Origin: Streptomyces sp. Tu 3180
GTDB lineage: Bacteria > Actinomycetota > Actinomycetes > Streptomycetales > Streptomycetaceae
DNA: 64,000 nt
Assembly (NCBI RefSeq): GCF_009852415.1
Contig: NZ_WOXS01000002.1
Span: forward strand, 1,302,001-1,366,000
Direction: 5' to 3'
Part shown: piece after piece, positions 6,776 through 15,979 of the stretch
How the letters are laid out: each line of letters begins with the position of its first letter
Numbering within the stretch: the stretch's first letter is position 1
The notes under the pieces: model-generated
Database searches by the model: none
Seen by the model: only the letters and a program-made list of their open reading frames with translations
Told to the model about the DNA's origin: nothing
Translations under genes and position numbers: made by a program

Positions 6776-8470
6776 ATGGTCACGACATCCGTGCGGGAAC
6801 GGCACGCGGGATCCGGCGAACAGGGCGACGGGCACGGCGGACACGCCACGCACGACGTCGTCAACCAGCCCGCTCCCCTGGCGCCCTACGACGCGTCCGA
6901 CGACACCGCCCTGCTGGAGGGCCTGCGGCGCGAGGGCGCCGGCTGGGCCGAGGAGGACCTGCGGCGGCTCGGCAGGCTGGCCGGCAGCGCGCAGGTGCAG
7001 GAGTGGAGCGATCAGGCCAACCGCCACGAGCCCGCACTGCGCACGCACGACCGGTACGGGCACCGGATCGACGAGGTCGAGTTCCACCCGAGCTGGCACC
7101 ACCTGATGCGCACGGCCGTCGCCGAGGGACTGGCGGCCGCGCCCTGGGCGGACGACCGGCCCGGCGCGCACGTCGCCCGCACCGCGGGAGTGCTGGTGTG
7201 GGGGCACACCGACGCGGGACACGGCTGTCCGACGTCCATGACGTACGCGGCGGTCCCCGCCCTGCGCCGGCAGCCGGAGCTGGCGAGGGCGTACGAGCCG
7301 CTGCTGACCAGCCGGGAGTACGAACCGGGCCTGCGCGTGCCGGCCGCCAAGCGCGGGCTGCTGGCCGGCATGGGGATGACCGAGAAGCAGGGCGGCTCCG
7401 ACGTCCGGACCAACACCACCGCGGCCACGCCCACCGCCGAACCCGGCGTGTACACCCTGCGCGGGCACAAGTGGTTCACCTCGGCGCCGATGTGCGACCT
7501 GTTCCTGGTGCTGGCGCAGGCCCCGGGAGGACTGTCGTGCTTCCTGGTGCCGCGCGTGCTGCCCGACGGGACGCGCAACGCCTTCCGCATCCAGCGGCTG
7601 AAGGACAAGCTGGGCAACCGGTCCAACGCCTCCTCCGAGCCCGAGTTCGAAGGGACCGTGGCCTGGCTGGTCGGCCCGGAGGGGCGGGGCGTGCGGACCA
7701 TCATCGAGATGGTCAACTGCACCCGGCTGGACTGCGTGACGATGTCGGCGGCGCTGATGCGCAAGACGCTCGTCGAGGCGGGGCACCACGTGCGGCACCG
7801 CAGCGCGTTCGGGGCCCGGCTGGTGGACCAGCCGCTGATGCGCAACGTCCTGGCCGACCTGGCGCTGGAGTCCGAGGCCGCCACGACCCTCACCCTGCGG
7901 CTGGCCGGCGCCGCCGACCGCGCGGTGCGCGGGGACGCCGGGGAGGCCGCGTTCCGCCGGATCGCGACCGCGGTGGGCAAGTACTGGGTCACCAAGCGCG
8001 GTCCGGCCTTCACCGCCGAGGCCCTGGAGTGCCTGGGCGGCAACGGCTACGTCGAGGAGTCGGGCATGCCCCGGCACTACCGCGAGGCCCCGCTGCTGTC
8101 GATCTGGGAGGGCTCGGGGAACGTCAACGCCCTGGACGTGCTGCGGGCGCTCGGCCGGGACCCCGCCACGGCGCAGGCCCTCTTCGACGAACTGGCCCTC
8201 ACCCGAGGGGCCGACGCCCGGCTGGACGCGGCCGTGGTCCGGCTGAAGGACCGCCTGGCCGAGGCCTCGCAGGCGGGCGCCCGCCGCCTGGTGGAGCAGA
8301 TGGCCCTGACGCTGCAGGGCCATCTGCTCGTCCGGCACGCGCCGCCCGCGGTCGCCGACGCCTTCTGCGCGACGCGGCTCGGCGGCGACTGGGGACACGC
8401 CTTCGGCACGCTGCCCGCGGCGGCCGGACTCGACGCGATCGTGGACCGCGCGCTGCCGGACGCCGCCTGA
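6776..8470 (+). CDS. Acyl-CoA dehydrogenase, AidB-like
   Basis: A 564-residue flavoprotein of the AidB branch. Diagnostic features are DVVNQPAPLAPYDASDDTALLEGL in parts near the N-terminus, HPSWHHLMR, the FAD-binding GMGMTEKQGGSDVRTNTT split across about residues 200-218, HKWFTSAPMCDLFLVLAQAPGG, and near the C-terminus CLGGNGYVEESGMPRHYREAPLLSIWEGSGNV, where the catalytic-region Glu sits. E. coli AidB is about 540 residues and is linked to alkylation defence and DNA binding. The start at 6776 is supported by GCAGGAGAAG upstream, though spacing is long. A catabolic acyl-CoA role under PaaX control is equally possible. Confidence 0.9.
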   Translation: MVTTSVRERHAGSGEQGDGHGGHATHDVVNQPAPLAPYDASDDTALLEGLRREGAGWAEEDLRRLGRLAGSAQVQEWSDQANRHEPALRTHDRYGHRIDEVEFHPSWHHLMRTAVAEGLAAAPWADDRPGAHVARTAGVLVWGHTDAGHGCPTSMTYAAVPALRRQPELARAYEPLLTSREYEPGLRVPAAKRGLLAGMGMTEKQGGSDVRTNTTAATPTAEPGVYTLRGHKWFTSAPMCDLFLVLAQAPGGLSCFLVPRVLPDGTRNAFRIQRLKDKLGNRSNASSEPEFEGTVAWLVGPEGRGVRTIIEMVNCTRLDCVTMSAALMRKTLVEAGHHVRHRSAFGARLVDQPLMRNVLADLALESEAATTLTLRLAGAADRAVRGDAGEAAFRRIATAVGKYWVTKRGPAFTAEALECLGGNGYVEESGMPRHYREAPLLSIWEGSGNVNALDVLRALGRDPATAQALFDELALTRGADARLDAAVVRLKDRLAEASQAGARRLVEQMALTLQGHLLVRHAPPAVADAFCATRLGGDWGHAFGTLPAAAGLDAIVDRALPDAA

Positions 8471-8640
8471 ACCCTCCGGCCTCCGTCGGGCCACCGCGCG
8501 GTGCGCGCGCCGTCGCCCCCCGGGCCGCACCGCGCCGGCCTGCGGCGCCGTCCGGTCCGGGGGGACTGTCAGTGGCGGGGTGCACACTGGCCGGTGTCCG
8601 GGACGAGGACGTCGACGAAGACGTCGCGGAGGTGGTCGGC

Positions 8641-9726
8641 ATGTCCGAGGTACTGCTCACCGTGGGCACCCGCAAGGGCCTGTTCATCGGGCGCCGGCGG
8701 GGTGGCGCCTGGGAGTTCGACGAGAGTCCCTGTTTCAACGCGCAGGCCGTGTACTCGGTCGCCGTCGACACCCGCGGCGCGATCCCGCGGCTGCTGGCCG
8801 GCGGCGACAGCGCGCACTGGGGACCGTCGGTGTTCCACTCCGACGACCTGGGCCGCACCTGGACCGAACCGGCGCGACCCGCCGTCAGGTTCCCCGGGGA
8901 CACCGGGGCTTCGCTGGAGCGGGTCTGGCAGCTGCACCCGGCCGCGGCCGAACCGGACGTGGTGTACGCGGGCACGGAACCGGCCGCGCTGTACCGCTCG
9001 GAGGACCGCGGGGAGAGCTTCGAGCTGGTCAGGCCGCTCTGGGAGCACCCCACCCGCTCGAAGTGGGTGCCGGGCGGCGGGGGCGAGGGCCTGCACACCG
9101 TGCTGACCGACGGGCGCGACCCGCGGGCCGTGACGGTGGCCGTGTCGACGGCGGGCGTGTTCCGCACGCTGGACGGCGGCGCGAGCTGGTCCCCGTCCAA
9201 CTCCGGGATCTCCGCGGTGTTCCTGCCGGACCCGTACCCGGAGTTCGGGCAGTGCGTGCACAAGGTCGCGCGGGACGCGGTGGACCCGGACCGGCTGTAC
9301 CTGCAGAACCACTGGGGGGTGTACCGCAGCGACGACGCGGGCGGGCACTGGACGGACATCGGCGAGGGGCTGCCGTCGACGTTCGGCTTCACGGTGGTGG
9401 CCCACCCCCGCCGCGGTGACACGGCGTACGTGTTCCCGCTCAACGCCGACTCCGACCGGGTGCCCGCCGGCCGGCGCTGCCGGGTCTTCCGGACCCCGGA
9501 CGCCGGCAGGAGCTGGGAGCCGCTCACGGCGGGCCTGCCGCGGGAGGCCCACTACGGCACGGTGCTGCGCGACGCGATGTGCCACGACGGCGCGGACCCG
9601 GCGGGCGTGTACTTCGGCAACCGCAACGGCGAGGTGTACGCGTCGGCCGACGACGGCGACAGCTGGCGGCAGTTGGCCTCGCACCTGCCGGACGTGCTGT
9701 GCGTGCGGGCGGCGGTCGTCGGATGA
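8641..9726 (+). CDS. BNR/WD40-like beta-propeller protein
   Basis: A 361-residue protein with no signal peptide. It is built of repeated sialidase-type Asp-box blades: [56 protein letters not shown] and [11 protein letters not shown], roughly every 50-60 residues. It begins with [13 protein letters not shown], typical of the exo-alpha-sialidase-like VPS10/BNR family annotated as WD40/YVTN/BNR-like in actinomycetes. No catalytic sialidase residues stand out and no substrate can be inferred. An upstream in-frame GTG-rich stretch exists, but the ATG at 8641 begins at the conserved strand. The 170 bases before it are GC-rich with nothing clear. Confidence 0.85.
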   Translation: MSEVLLTVGTRKGLFIGRRRGGAWEFDESPCFNAQAVYSVAVDTRGAIPRLLAGGDSAHWGPSVFHSDDLGRTWTEPARPAVRFPGDTGASLERVWQLHPAAAEPDVVYAGTEPAALYRSEDRGESFELVRPLWEHPTRSKWVPGGGGEGLHTVLTDGRDPRAVTVAVSTAGVFRTLDGGASWSPSNSGISAVFLPDPYPEFGQCVHKVARDAVDPDRLYLQNHWGVYRSDDAGGHWTDIGEGLPSTFGFTVVAHPRRGDTAYVFPLNADSDRVPAGRRCRVFRTPDAGRSWEPLTAGLPREAHYGTVLRDAMCHDGADPAGVYFGNRNGEVYASADDGDSWRQLASHLPDVLCVRAAVVG

Positions 9727-9758
9727 GCCGGAGGATCCCGTCCGGTCCCGGCCACGGG

Positions 9759-9789
9759 TTGATCTCCGCCGCCGCCGCGGCAGTAGGGT
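9759..9789 (+). promoter_or_regulatory. Predicted leaderless promoter of ung
   Basis: TTGATC (9759-9764) and TAGGGT (9784-9789) are 19 bases apart. The GTG at 9797 lies seven bases after the -10 box, so transcription should begin at or next to the start codon. No Shine-Dalgarno sequence is present, consistent with a leaderless mRNA. Confidence 0.65.
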
Positions 9790-9796
9790 GACGTCC

Positions 9797-10474
9797 GTGG
9801 CACCACGACCCTTGCATGAGATCGTCGAAGCGGGCTGGGCGAAGGCCCTGGAACCGGTGGCCGACCGGATCGCCGGGATGGGGGACTTCCTGCGCGCGGA
9901 GATCGCCGCGGGACGCACCTACCTCCCGGCCGGGGCGAACGTCCTGCGGGCCTTCCAGCAGCCCTTCGACGAGGTACGCGTCCTCATCGTCGGGCAGGAC
10001 CCGTATCCCACCCCGGGGCACGCGGTGGGGCTGTCCTTCTCGGTCGCGCCCGAGGTGCGGCCCCTGCCCGGCAGCCTCGTCAACATCTTCCGCGAGCTGA
10101 CCACCGACCTGGGCCTGCCCCAGCCGTCCAGCGGTGACCTCACGCCGTGGACCGAGCAGGGCGTGCTGCTGCTCAACCGGGCACTGACGACGGCCCCGCG
10201 CAGGCCGGCCGCCCATCGCGGCAAGGGCTGGGAGGAGGTCACCGAGCAGGCGATCCGCGCGCTGGCGGGGCGGGGCAAGCCCTTGGTCTCCATCCTGTGG
10301 GGGCGTGACGCCCGCAACTGCCGTCCGCTGCTCGGGGACCTGCCCGCGGTGGAGTCGGCCCATCCGTCGCCGATGTCCGCCGACCGCGGCTTCTTCGGCT
10401 CGCGTCCGTTCAGCCGGGCCAACGACCTGCTGATCCGCCAGGGCGGCCAACCGGTGGACTGGCGCCTGCCGTGA
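9797..10474 (+). CDS. ung: Uracil-DNA glycosylase, family 1
   Basis: A 225-residue base-excision repair enzyme that removes uracil from DNA. The water-activating motif [18 protein letters not shown] carries catalytic Asp68, and the intercalation loop SAHPSPMSA carries His189. LLLNRALTT and the Phe/Asn uracil pocket (SLVNIFREL) are also standard. Length agrees with family 1 enzymes. I chose the GTG at 9797, placed for a leaderless transcript, over the GTG at 9788, which overlaps the predicted -10 box. The stop codon overlaps the next start (GTGA), so translation of the kinase gene is probably coupled. Confidence 0.96.
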   Translation: MAPRPLHEIVEAGWAKALEPVADRIAGMGDFLRAEIAAGRTYLPAGANVLRAFQQPFDEVRVLIVGQDPYPTPGHAVGLSFSVAPEVRPLPGSLVNIFRELTTDLGLPQPSSGDLTPWTEQGVLLLNRALTTAPRRPAAHRGKGWEEVTEQAIRALAGRGKPLVSILWGRDARNCRPLLGDLPAVESAHPSPMSADRGFFGSRPFSRANDLLIRQGGQPVDWRLP

Positions 10475-11478
10475 CCGGCCGCGGGTTCCTCGCCGTGGAC
10501 TCCGGGGGCTCCGGTGTCCGGGTCGCCGTCGGTGCCCCCGGGCACGACGCGTCGGCCCGGAGGGCCTCGAAGGAGCCGGTGCGGACCGGGGCCCGGGGGA
10601 TCGACCCGGGGCACCTCATGGAGCAACTGGTGCCGATGGCGCGGGCCCTGTGCTCCGAGACCGGGGTCCGGCGGCTGGACTCGGCCGTCGTCGGTGCGGC
10701 CGGGATGGCCGGCCTGGGGGACGCGCTGCGCGCCGAACTGCCGGGGGCGCTGGCCCGTGAGCTGGGCGTGCGGCGGGTGGCGCTGGCCGCCGACGCGGTC
10801 ACCGCCTACGTCGGTGCCCTCGGGCCGCGGCCCGGTGCGGTGATCGCCGCGGGCACGGGACTGATCGCGATCGGCACCGATCTGACCGGCTGGCGCCGGG
10901 CGGACGGCTGGGGTCACCTGCTCGGCGACTGCGGCGGCGGCGCCTGGATCGGGCGGGCGGGGCTGGAGGCGGCGCTGCGCGCCCACGACGGGCGGGAGGG
11001 CGGCTCCGCACGGCTGCTGGCGGGCGCGGAGGCGGTGTTCGGTCCCGCGGCGGGACTGCCCGGCCTGCTGTATCCGCGCACCGACCGGCCGGCCGTCCTC
11101 GCCTCCTTCGCGCCCCGGGTGGCCGAGTGCGCGGCCGACGGCGACCCCGTCGCCGCGGACGTGCTGCGCGCGGCGGCCCGGCACATGGCGGACTCGGCCG
11201 CGGCCGTGTGCCCGGGCCTGGACGAGCCGCCCGTCGCTCTCACCGGCGGCCTGTTCGAGATGGGCCCCCCTCTGCTCGCACCGCTGGACGAGGAGCTGGC
11301 GAGGCGGCTGCCGCGGGCGCGCCGGGTCACGGCCGAAGGCGACCCCCTGCACGGCGCGGTACGCATCGCCGCCGACCTCGCGGCGGGCACGTTCGCCCTT
11401 CCGTGCGAGGGAAGGATGCTGTGCGTGACGAGCCCGGCAGGCGAGGACGTCACCCGGACGGCCGGTCCCGGGACGTGA
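10471..11478 (+). CDS. BadF/BadG-type ATPase, N-acetylglucosamine kinase-like
   Basis: A 335-residue ASKHA-fold protein. Phosphate-1 motif [16 protein letters not shown] is at the N-terminus; [10 protein letters not shown], the adenosine-side AGTGLIAIG, the [17 protein letters not shown] segment and ALTGGLFE follow in the order of the BcrAD_BadFG family that includes eukaryotic GlcNAc kinase. The likely reaction is ATP-dependent phosphorylation of an amino sugar, but substrate is not readable. The GTG overlaps the ung stop by four bases, making a two-gene unit with no obvious biochemical link. Confidence 0.85.
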   Translation: MTGRGFLAVDSGGSGVRVAVGAPGHDASARRASKEPVRTGARGIDPGHLMEQLVPMARALCSETGVRRLDSAVVGAAGMAGLGDALRAELPGALARELGVRRVALAADAVTAYVGALGPRPGAVIAAGTGLIAIGTDLTGWRRADGWGHLLGDCGGGAWIGRAGLEAALRAHDGREGGSARLLAGAEAVFGPAAGLPGLLYPRTDRPAVLASFAPRVAECAADGDPVAADVLRAAARHMADSAAAVCPGLDEPPVALTGGLFEMGPPLLAPLDEELARRLPRARRVTAEGDPLHGAVRIAADLAAGTFALPCEGRMLCVTSPAGEDVTRTAGPGT

Positions 11479-11562
11479 CCCGCCGGACAAAACCGGACGG
11501 ATACCTCTCACCCGCCCCCTCCCCGAACAGGGAAGCCCGGTGAGCCACTAACATGCCGCAGC

Positions 11563-12486
11563 ATGAGCACCCCCACTGGGCCCGCGTCCGGCCTGCCAGT
11601 ACGAATGCCGCGCCCCCGCCAGCCGGGGCGCCACCGCCGCCCCGAACCCCTGGTGGCCCCCGAGGGCGCGCCCGCGCTCGTCCTCGCCGTGCCGGGTGCG
11701 CCCAGTGGCACCACCCGCTCCCTCGCCGACGAGGTCGTGAGCATCGCCCGTTCCGAGCTGCCCGGCCTCGACGCCCGGATCGGCTACCTCGACGGCGACG
11801 ACGAGGAGTTCCCCTCGCTGCAGTCGGTGCTCGCGCACGCCGGTGAGGAGCGCACCGCCCGCTTCGAGCAGGCCCGCGCCGCCGGCATGGACGTCAAGGA
11901 GCCCGACGGCCCCGTGGCCGTCGTGGTGCCGCTGCTGGCCGGCCCGGACAGCGCGCTGCTGCGCCGGATCCGCCAGGCCCTGATGGACAGCCGGGTCGCC
12001 GCGGAGCTGACCGATGTGCTCGGCCCGCACCCGCTGCTCGCCGAGGCGCTGCACGTGCGGCTGTCCGAGGCCGGTCTGGCCCGTGCCGACCGCGCCCGCC
12101 TGTTCACCGTGGCGACCGCCGCGGACGGCATCATCCTGGCGTCCGTGGGCGGTGACGAGGCCGTGCAGGCGGCCGGGATCACCGGCATGCTGCTCGCCGC
12201 GCGCCTCGCGGTGCCGGTGATGGCGGCCGCCCTGGACCGGGAGGGGTCCATCGCCTCCGTCGCCGAGCAGCTGCGCGGCTCCGGTTCGCAGCAGCTGGCG
12301 CTCGCGCCGTACCTGATCGGCCCGGAGATCGACGCGAGCCTGATCGAGGAGGCCGCGAAGGAGGCGGACTGCTCCGCCGCCGAGGCGCTCGGCCCGTACC
12401 CGGCGATCGGCAAGCTCGCCCTGGCCAAGTACACGACCGCGCTGGGCATCGCGCCGCAGCAGGCGCAGAGCTCCCCGGTGCGCTGA
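11563..12486 (+). CDS. CbiX/sirohydrochlorin chelatase-like protein lacking the usual first His
   Basis: A 307-residue protein whose two halves each resemble the CbiX/SirB chelatase half-domain: ALVLAVPGAPSGTTRSLADEV, VAVVVPLLAG, then in the second half LFTVATAADGIILASVGGDEAV and LALAPYLIGPEIDASLIEEAA. Class II chelatases normally begin with a GHGS-type strand whose His binds the metal; here the strand reads AVPGAPSG, so that His is missing in the first half, and the second half shows no obvious replacement. It may still bind a tetrapyrrole but catalysis is doubtful. The first 30 residues are Pro/Arg-rich. A strong terminator follows. Confidence 0.7.
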   Translation: MSTPTGPASGLPVRMPRPRQPGRHRRPEPLVAPEGAPALVLAVPGAPSGTTRSLADEVVSIARSELPGLDARIGYLDGDDEEFPSLQSVLAHAGEERTARFEQARAAGMDVKEPDGPVAVVVPLLAGPDSALLRRIRQALMDSRVAAELTDVLGPHPLLAEALHVRLSEAGLARADRARLFTVATAADGIILASVGGDEAVQAAGITGMLLAARLAVPVMAAALDREGSIASVAEQLRGSGSQQLALAPYLIGPEIDASLIEEAAKEADCSAAEALGPYPAIGKLALAKYTTALGIAPQQAQSSPVR

Positions 12487-12510
12487 CGCGGCCGGCCCGC
12501 ACCGACGCCG

Positions 12511-12545
12511 AAGGGGCCCGCTCCGGTGACCGGAGCGGGCCCCTT
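12511..12545. terminator. Strong bidirectional hairpin
   Basis: A perfect 16-base-pair stem (12511-12526 with 12530-12545) with a 3-base loop lies between the convergent chelatase-like and lactonase-like genes. The ends are AA/TT, adding a short U-tract in each direction. Confidence 0.85.
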
Positions 12546-12581
12546 CGCACGCGCGGGGAGTCCGGACGGGGGCGGCCCCGG

Positions 12582-13613
12582 TCAGCCGGTGACCACGCAG
12601 GACGCCGCGGGCACCGGGATCGAGCCGCCGCGTCGCGGCACCCCCGTGACCGGGTCGACCGCGAACCAGGTCACGTCCCCGGAGCGCTCGTTCGCGACGT
12701 ACAGGAAGCCGCCGGACTCGGTGAGCGCACGGGGCCAGTGGCCGCCGCAGGGCACGGTGGTGAGCGGCTTCACCGCCTCCCCCTCCCGTTCGACCGCGAA
12801 CACGGACAGCACGTCCTCGCCGCGGGTCGCGGTCCACACGAAGCGGCCGTCGGGCGAGACGGCCACGCCCGACGGGTAGGCGTCCCCGGCCGGGGCCCCG
12901 GGCAGCACCGGGACCTCCGCGAGCGGCCTCAGCTCGCCGCCCGCGGCGTCCCAGCGGCAGACGACGAGGGTGGGGCTGAGCTCGTTGAGGACGTACGCGT
13001 GCGCGCCGCCCGGGTGGAAGGCCAGGTGGCGCGGGCCCGATCCGGGGCGCAGGGCGATCTCCCGGTGCGGCGCGAGGGTGCCGCCGGTCAGGGTGCACAC
13101 CCGTACCGAGTCCGTGCCGAGGTCGACGCTGACCACCCAGCGGCCGCTCGGGTCGGGCTGCACCTGGTGGGCGTGCGGGCCCTGCTGGCGCTGCGGGTGG
13201 GGACCGGAGCCGGTGTGCCGCAGCACCCCGGACGCGGACCGCGCGAGGCCGCCGTCCGCGCGGACGGGGACGGCGGTGACGCTGCCGGAGCCGTAGTTCG
13301 CGGTGAGCAGGTGCCCGGCGAAGAGGCAGAGGTGGGTCGGCCCGTTCGCGCCGACCGGTACCGGGGGCCCGGCCGGCTCCGGCTCGTCCCCGGTCACGCG
13401 GAACGCGGCCACGGCGCCCTCGGCCGTCTCGCTGACCGCGTACAGCGTGCGGCGGTCGGCCGACAGGGCCAGGTGGGAGGGGTCGGGCACGCCGTTCACG
13501 GCGCTCAGGAAGGTGAGCGCGCCGCTGTCGAGAGCGACGGCCGCGGTGACGATGCCGGGGCCTCCCGCCGCCGTGAACGACCCGATGAACGCCCGCTGTC
13601 CGCCGTCCGCCAC
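12582..13613 (-). CDS. Lactonase-family seven-bladed propeller (YkgB / 6-phosphogluconolactonase type)
   Basis: A 343-residue cytoplasmic beta-propeller of the lactonase family (Pfam 10282). Blade signatures repeat: NGVPDPSHLALSADRRTLYAVSE, GPTHLCLFAGHLLTANYGSGSV, HQVQPDPSGRWVVSVDLGTDSV, GSGPRHLAFHPGGAHAYVLNEL, YPSGVAVSPDGRFVWTATRG and HWPRALTESGGFLYVANERSGDV. The conserved HxHxxxxSP-like surface of enzymes with proven 6-phosphogluconolactonase activity is present as PHAHQVQPDPSG. The GTG start has AGAGGGGA upstream. Neighbours give no pathway, so sugar-lactone hydrolysis is only the family expectation. Confidence 0.88.
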   Translation of the reverse strand: MADGGQRAFIGSFTAAGGPGIVTAAVALDSGALTFLSAVNGVPDPSHLALSADRRTLYAVSETAEGAVAAFRVTGDEPEPAGPPVPVGANGPTHLCLFAGHLLTANYGSGSVTAVPVRADGGLARSASGVLRHTGSGPHPQRQQGPHAHQVQPDPSGRWVVSVDLGTDSVRVCTLTGGTLAPHREIALRPGSGPRHLAFHPGGAHAYVLNELSPTLVVCRWDAAGGELRPLAEVPVLPGAPAGDAYPSGVAVSPDGRFVWTATRGEDVLSVFAVEREGEAVKPLTTVPCGGHWPRALTESGGFLYVANERSGDVTWFAVDPVTGVPRRGGSIPVPAASCVVTG

Positions 13614-13717
13614 GGCTGTCCCCTCTCGTCCGGTACCGGTTCGGAGCGACGGTAGCAGTCGGCCCCTCCAGGTCTAGACCAGGAGGGGCCGGCCGGGGCG
13701 CGTGTCCGGGACGGGCC

Positions 13718-15208
13718 TCAGGCGCCGACCAGCGGGGACCCGGAGGGCGTCCGCAGCGGCGCCGCGAGTTCCGCGAGGGCGCGTTCCAGGCCGTGGAGGT
13801 GGGCCAGCGCGGGTTCCGTCGCGGCCGGAACCGTGCGCACCGCGATGTCGCGGCCGCCGGTGAGCGCCTCGACCGCGACCTCCACGCGCCGGCAGGCGGC
13901 GGCCAGGCGGGCGTCGTGCGAGGCCTCGGGGTCGGCGGCGACGGCGACGAGGCCGCGGATCTCCCGGGCGCAGTCGTCGAGCAGGGCGAGCACCCGGCGG
14001 GCGCGCCGCTTGCGGCCGCGCATGGGGTTCAGCGGATGCACCAGCGGGGCGACCGAGAGCCGCACCCGGGCGAGGAGCTGCTCCAGCTCCGCCACCTTCG
14101 GCGCGGGGTCGGCGCCCTCGGCACCGGCCAGCCGCGCGGCCGTCTCGGCGGTGCACGCGTGGACGCAGTGCAGGGCCCGCTGGATCCAGGCGTCGGTGAC
14201 GCTGTGGGTGGTCACGGGGAGGACGAGGGCCACCGCCAGCGCGGCGCCGAGCGCGCCGACGCCCGTCTCCACGAGCCGCAGGGCCAGCAGACCGGGACCG
14301 AGCACGCCCAGGAGGCCGTAGAGCATGGCGGCGAGCAGCGTCACCCAGAGCATCATCCAGGTGTAGGAGACCGCGGCCGTGTAGAAGATGCCGAAGACGG
14401 ACACGGCGACGATCAGGACGGTGGGGACCGCGTCCCCGTGCACGGGGACGGCGACGAACAGCGCCAGACCGATGCCGATGACCGTGCCCAGGACCCGCCG
14501 GAAACCGCGGACCAGGGTCTCGCCGCGCGAGGTGGTGTTGACGAAGACCCACCAGGTGGCGCCGACGGCCCAGTACCAGCGCTGCCCGGACACCAGCTGG
14601 CCCACGACGAGGGCGAAGCCCGCGCCGGCCGTCGCCTGGATCGCCTGGCGGGTGGTCACGCGGGCCAGGCCCGTGCCGCCGGGCGGCGGGGGCGGCGCGG
14701 CGGCGGGCGGCAGACGGCGCTCGTAGCACCACAGCCCGAAGCGCACCGCGGCCGCGGCGAGCACGGACAGCACGACGGAGGCGTACAGCTCGGGGAGCTG
14801 GCCCGTCCTCGCCTGCAGGAACTGCGCCACGAAGTAGGTCATGAACGCGAAGACCCCGAGGCTGTGCCCGCGCGGGCCCCAGCGCCGCGCGTACACGCCC
14901 AGACCGACCACGGCGAGGAAGGCGAGGTCGCGTGCCACGGGGTGGTCGTGCAGTCCCGCCGCGACGGCGAGCACCGGCAGGCCGACGGCGGGCAGCAGCG
15001 CCGTGGTGACGGCCTGCCCGCGGACCGTGGCGTCGGTGACGGTGAACAGGGCGAGCAGCGCGGCGAGCCCACCGGTGACGGCACCCGTGAGGGAGTGGCC
15101 GGCCAGGCCGCACACGACGACCGCCAGCCCGACGCCGAGCACGGCCCGCGCCGCGAAGCGAAGCCGGACCCGGCCCGGGTCCGGCGCCATGAACACCTTC
15201 TTGAGCAC
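13718..15208 (-). CDS. FUSC-family membrane protein (aromatic acid exporter-like)
   Basis: A protein of 490-496 residues with two blocks of hydrophobic helices, the first near residues 15-150 and the second near 190-330 (LVVGQLVSGQRWYWAVGATWWVFVNTTSRGETLVRGFRRVLGT in parts). The latter is the fusaric acid resistance (FUSC) signature. A C-terminal soluble helical domain of about 150 residues follows. Family members export aromatic acids or toxic small molecules. Start choice is open: GTG at 15208 or ATG at 15190, the latter with AGAAGG five bases upstream. It is divergent from an Lrp-family regulator across a repeat-rich intergenic region, so it is a likely target of that regulator. Confidence 0.87.
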   Translation of the reverse strand: MLKKVFMAPDPGRVRLRFAARAVLGVGLAVVVCGLAGHSLTGAVTGGLAALLALFTVTDATVRGQAVTTALLPAVGLPVLAVAAGLHDHPVARDLAFLAVVGLGVYARRWGPRGHSLGVFAFMTYFVAQFLQARTGQLPELYASVVLSVLAAAAVRFGLWCYERRLPPAAAPPPPPGGTGLARVTTRQAIQATAGAGFALVVGQLVSGQRWYWAVGATWWVFVNTTSRGETLVRGFRRVLGTVIGIGLALFVAVPVHGDAVPTVLIVAVSVFGIFYTAAVSYTWMMLWVTLLAAMLYGLLGVLGPGLLALRLVETGVGALGAALAVALVLPVTTHSVTDAWIQRALHCVHACTAETAARLAGAEGADPAPKVAELEQLLARVRLSVAPLVHPLNPMRGRKRRARRVLALLDDCAREIRGLVAVAADPEASHDARLAAACRRVEVAVEALTGGRDIAVRTVPAATEPALAHLHGLERALAELAAPLRTPSGSPLVGA

Positions 15209-15309
15209 TGCTTACCGCCCCCTGGGGATCGTGATGTGCACCGCGGCATGAAAAAGGCGCCGCGGGGTCCGCAGCGCCATCGACACCTCCATATCAGCAT
15301 CCTTTCCGT

Positions 15310-15439
15310 CATTGGCTCAACACAGCTCCGAAATGCTGTGCCATTGGCTCGGTCATATCGCCCCGGGGGTGGCCGATGGAGTACCAACGGCCGAATACCA
15401 CCGGCCCGGTGGAGCGGCCTGCCTCCGGGCCATTGGTAC
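15310..15439. promoter_or_regulatory. Repeat-rich operator region between FUSC and Lrp genes
   Basis: CATTGG occurs three times in the same orientation (15310, 15342, 15431), the first two extended to CATTGGCTC. An inverted repeat CACAGC (15321-15326) / GCTGTG (15335-15340) lies between the first two, and GTACCAA (15381-15387) pairs with TTGGTAC (15433-15439). Lrp/AsnC proteins bind as octamers to several phased sites, which fits this spread of half-sites. Confidence 0.55.
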
Positions 15440-15478
15440 AGTCGGAAACGATCACGAACGACGAGGAGGCCGGGCGTC

Positions 15479-15979
15479 ATGGCCGTGGACGAGCTCGACA
15501 CCCGCATCCTGCGGCTGATGCTGGAGCAGCCCCGCACCAGCGTGCGCGAGTACGCCCGCATCCTCGGGGTCGCGCGCGGCACCCTGCAGGCCCGTCTCGA
15601 CCGGATGGAGCGCGAGGGCGTGATCACCGGCACCGGTCCGGCCCTGTCCCCCGCCGCGCTGGGCCACCCCGTGCTGGCCTTCGTGCACATCGAGGTCACC
15701 CAGGGCCATCTGGACGACGTGGGCGAGGCGCTGGCGACCGTGCCGGAGATCGTCGAGGCGTTCTCCATCACGGGCGGCGGCGACCTGCTGACCCGGGTCG
15801 TGGCGCGCGACGCCGGACACCTGGAGGACGTGATCCAGAAGCTGATCGGCCTGCCCGGCGTGGTGCGCACCCGCACCGAGGTGGCGCTGCGCGAGCGGGT
15901 CCCGCACCGGCTGCTGCCGCTGGTGGAGTCGATCGGCCGGACGGCACGGAAGCAGGGCTCGGCATCATGGTCCCCATGA
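15479..15979 (+). CDS. Lrp/AsnC-family transcriptional regulator
   Basis: A 166-residue regulator. Residues 1-60 are the AsnC-type helix-turn-helix (DELDTRILRLMLEQPRTS, then VREYARILGVARGTLQARLDRM). Residues about 75-150 form the RAM ligand-binding and oligomerisation domain (VLAFVHIEVTQGHLDDVGEAL, then AFSITGGGDLLTRVVA). Ligands are usually amino acids or related small molecules. GAGGAGG precedes the ATG by about ten bases. The gene is divergent from the FUSC transporter and its stop codon overlaps the HAD phosphatase start (ATGA), so the two downstream proteins are made together. Confidence 0.93.
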   Translation: MAVDELDTRILRLMLEQPRTSVREYARILGVARGTLQARLDRMEREGVITGTGPALSPAALGHPVLAFVHIEVTQGHLDDVGEALATVPEIVEAFSITGGGDLLTRVVARDAGHLEDVIQKLIGLPGVVRTRTEVALRERVPHRLLPLVESIGRTARKQGSASWSP

